Below are positions 62,892 to 64,000 of a stretch of DNA of 64,000 bases, one piece after another (the stretch's first letter is position 1; every line of letters begins with the position of its first letter). This DNA is from Phycisphaerales bacterium (GTDB taxonomy: Bacteria > Planctomycetota > Phycisphaerae > Phycisphaerales > UBA1924). Below the pieces are notes generated by a model, which saw nothing but the letters and a program-made list of their open reading frames with translations, searched no databases and had not been told where the DNA came from. Location: positions 1 through 64,000 of the forward strand of contig JAFIFZ010000033.1 in the NCBI GenBank assembly GCA_020831775.1. The letters are read 5' to 3'. Made by a program: the position numbers and the translations under genes.

Positions 62892-64000
<1,109 letters not shown>

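Overview
The window is GC-rich bacterial chromosome, and the gene content points to a planctomycete, most likely a member of the Phycisphaerae. Two secreted proteins end in PEP-CTERM-like tails with the PAPG motif seen in that group. There are Tat- and lipobox-type export signals, outer-membrane proteins (a DUF481 protein and a PagL-like deacylase), many S9, S41 and tricorn-type exported peptidases, and dispersed intergenic repeats of a kind I associate with planctomycetes. The organism call is inference from these features.

Layout. At 1-6.3 kb there are envelope and housekeeping genes: a MscS channel, a DUF481 protein, a lipoprotein amidase, a YggS protein, a peroxiredoxin, tRNA-Glu, a CPBP protease and rpsT. 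At 6.5-8.65 kb a tRNA-Arg(ACG) with its own terminator is followed by a compact three-gene cassette of unknown function with visibly lower GC; this is the best accessory-island candidate. At 8.8-14.2 kb lie an acyl-CoA carboxylase beta subunit, a hybrid histidine kinase, and an arsenic cluster (arsR-arsC-arsM) with a recognisable promoter and operator. At 14.4-20 kb lie two PEP-CTERM proteins, a nucleotide-pyrophosphatase-like exported enzyme, a lysine-rich histone-H1-like protein and gpmI.

At 20.2-25.6 kb a tightly spaced minus-strand operon carries ugd, a solitary DNA methyltransferase, a membrane protein, asnB and a SCO copper chaperone. At 25.8-34.8 kb a SAM methyltransferase and a polyprenyl synthase are followed by an expanded, repeat-bounded array of related small membrane proteins. 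There are four zinc-ribbon copies, one of them frameshifted by an 8-base deletion, and two copies of a second family. A cardiolipin synthase follows. At 34.9-41 kb lie an MBL hydrolase, a tricorn-like protease, a LURP-one-like protein and an exported superoxide dismutase. A candidate small RNA sits in the convergent gap after the dismutase. At 41.3-48 kb is an oppABCDF peptide-import operon whose OppC has a large insertion.

At 48-56 kb lie an alpha-oxoamine synthase, a Dps-like protein, a charged-insert S9 peptidase, and a sulfide/persulfide module made of a persulfide dioxygenase-rhodanese, a rhodanese-DUF2892 protein and a TauE/SafE exporter. An ECF sigma factor with a cysteine-bearing tail lies just upstream of this module. 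At 57-64 kb lie a secreted unknown, tRNA-Val, the PagL-like protein, a small zinc-ribbon-like protein, ctaB with a fused ABC exporter and a SlyX-like protein, tRNA-Arg(TCT), and clpX running off the right edge.

A window-wide signal cuts across all genes. The tetranucleotide ACGT is almost absent: I found eleven sites by eye, where composition alone would predict roughly 190. Synonymous codons are chosen to avoid it, for example Asp-Val is written GAT-GTC although GAC is the usual Asp codon.
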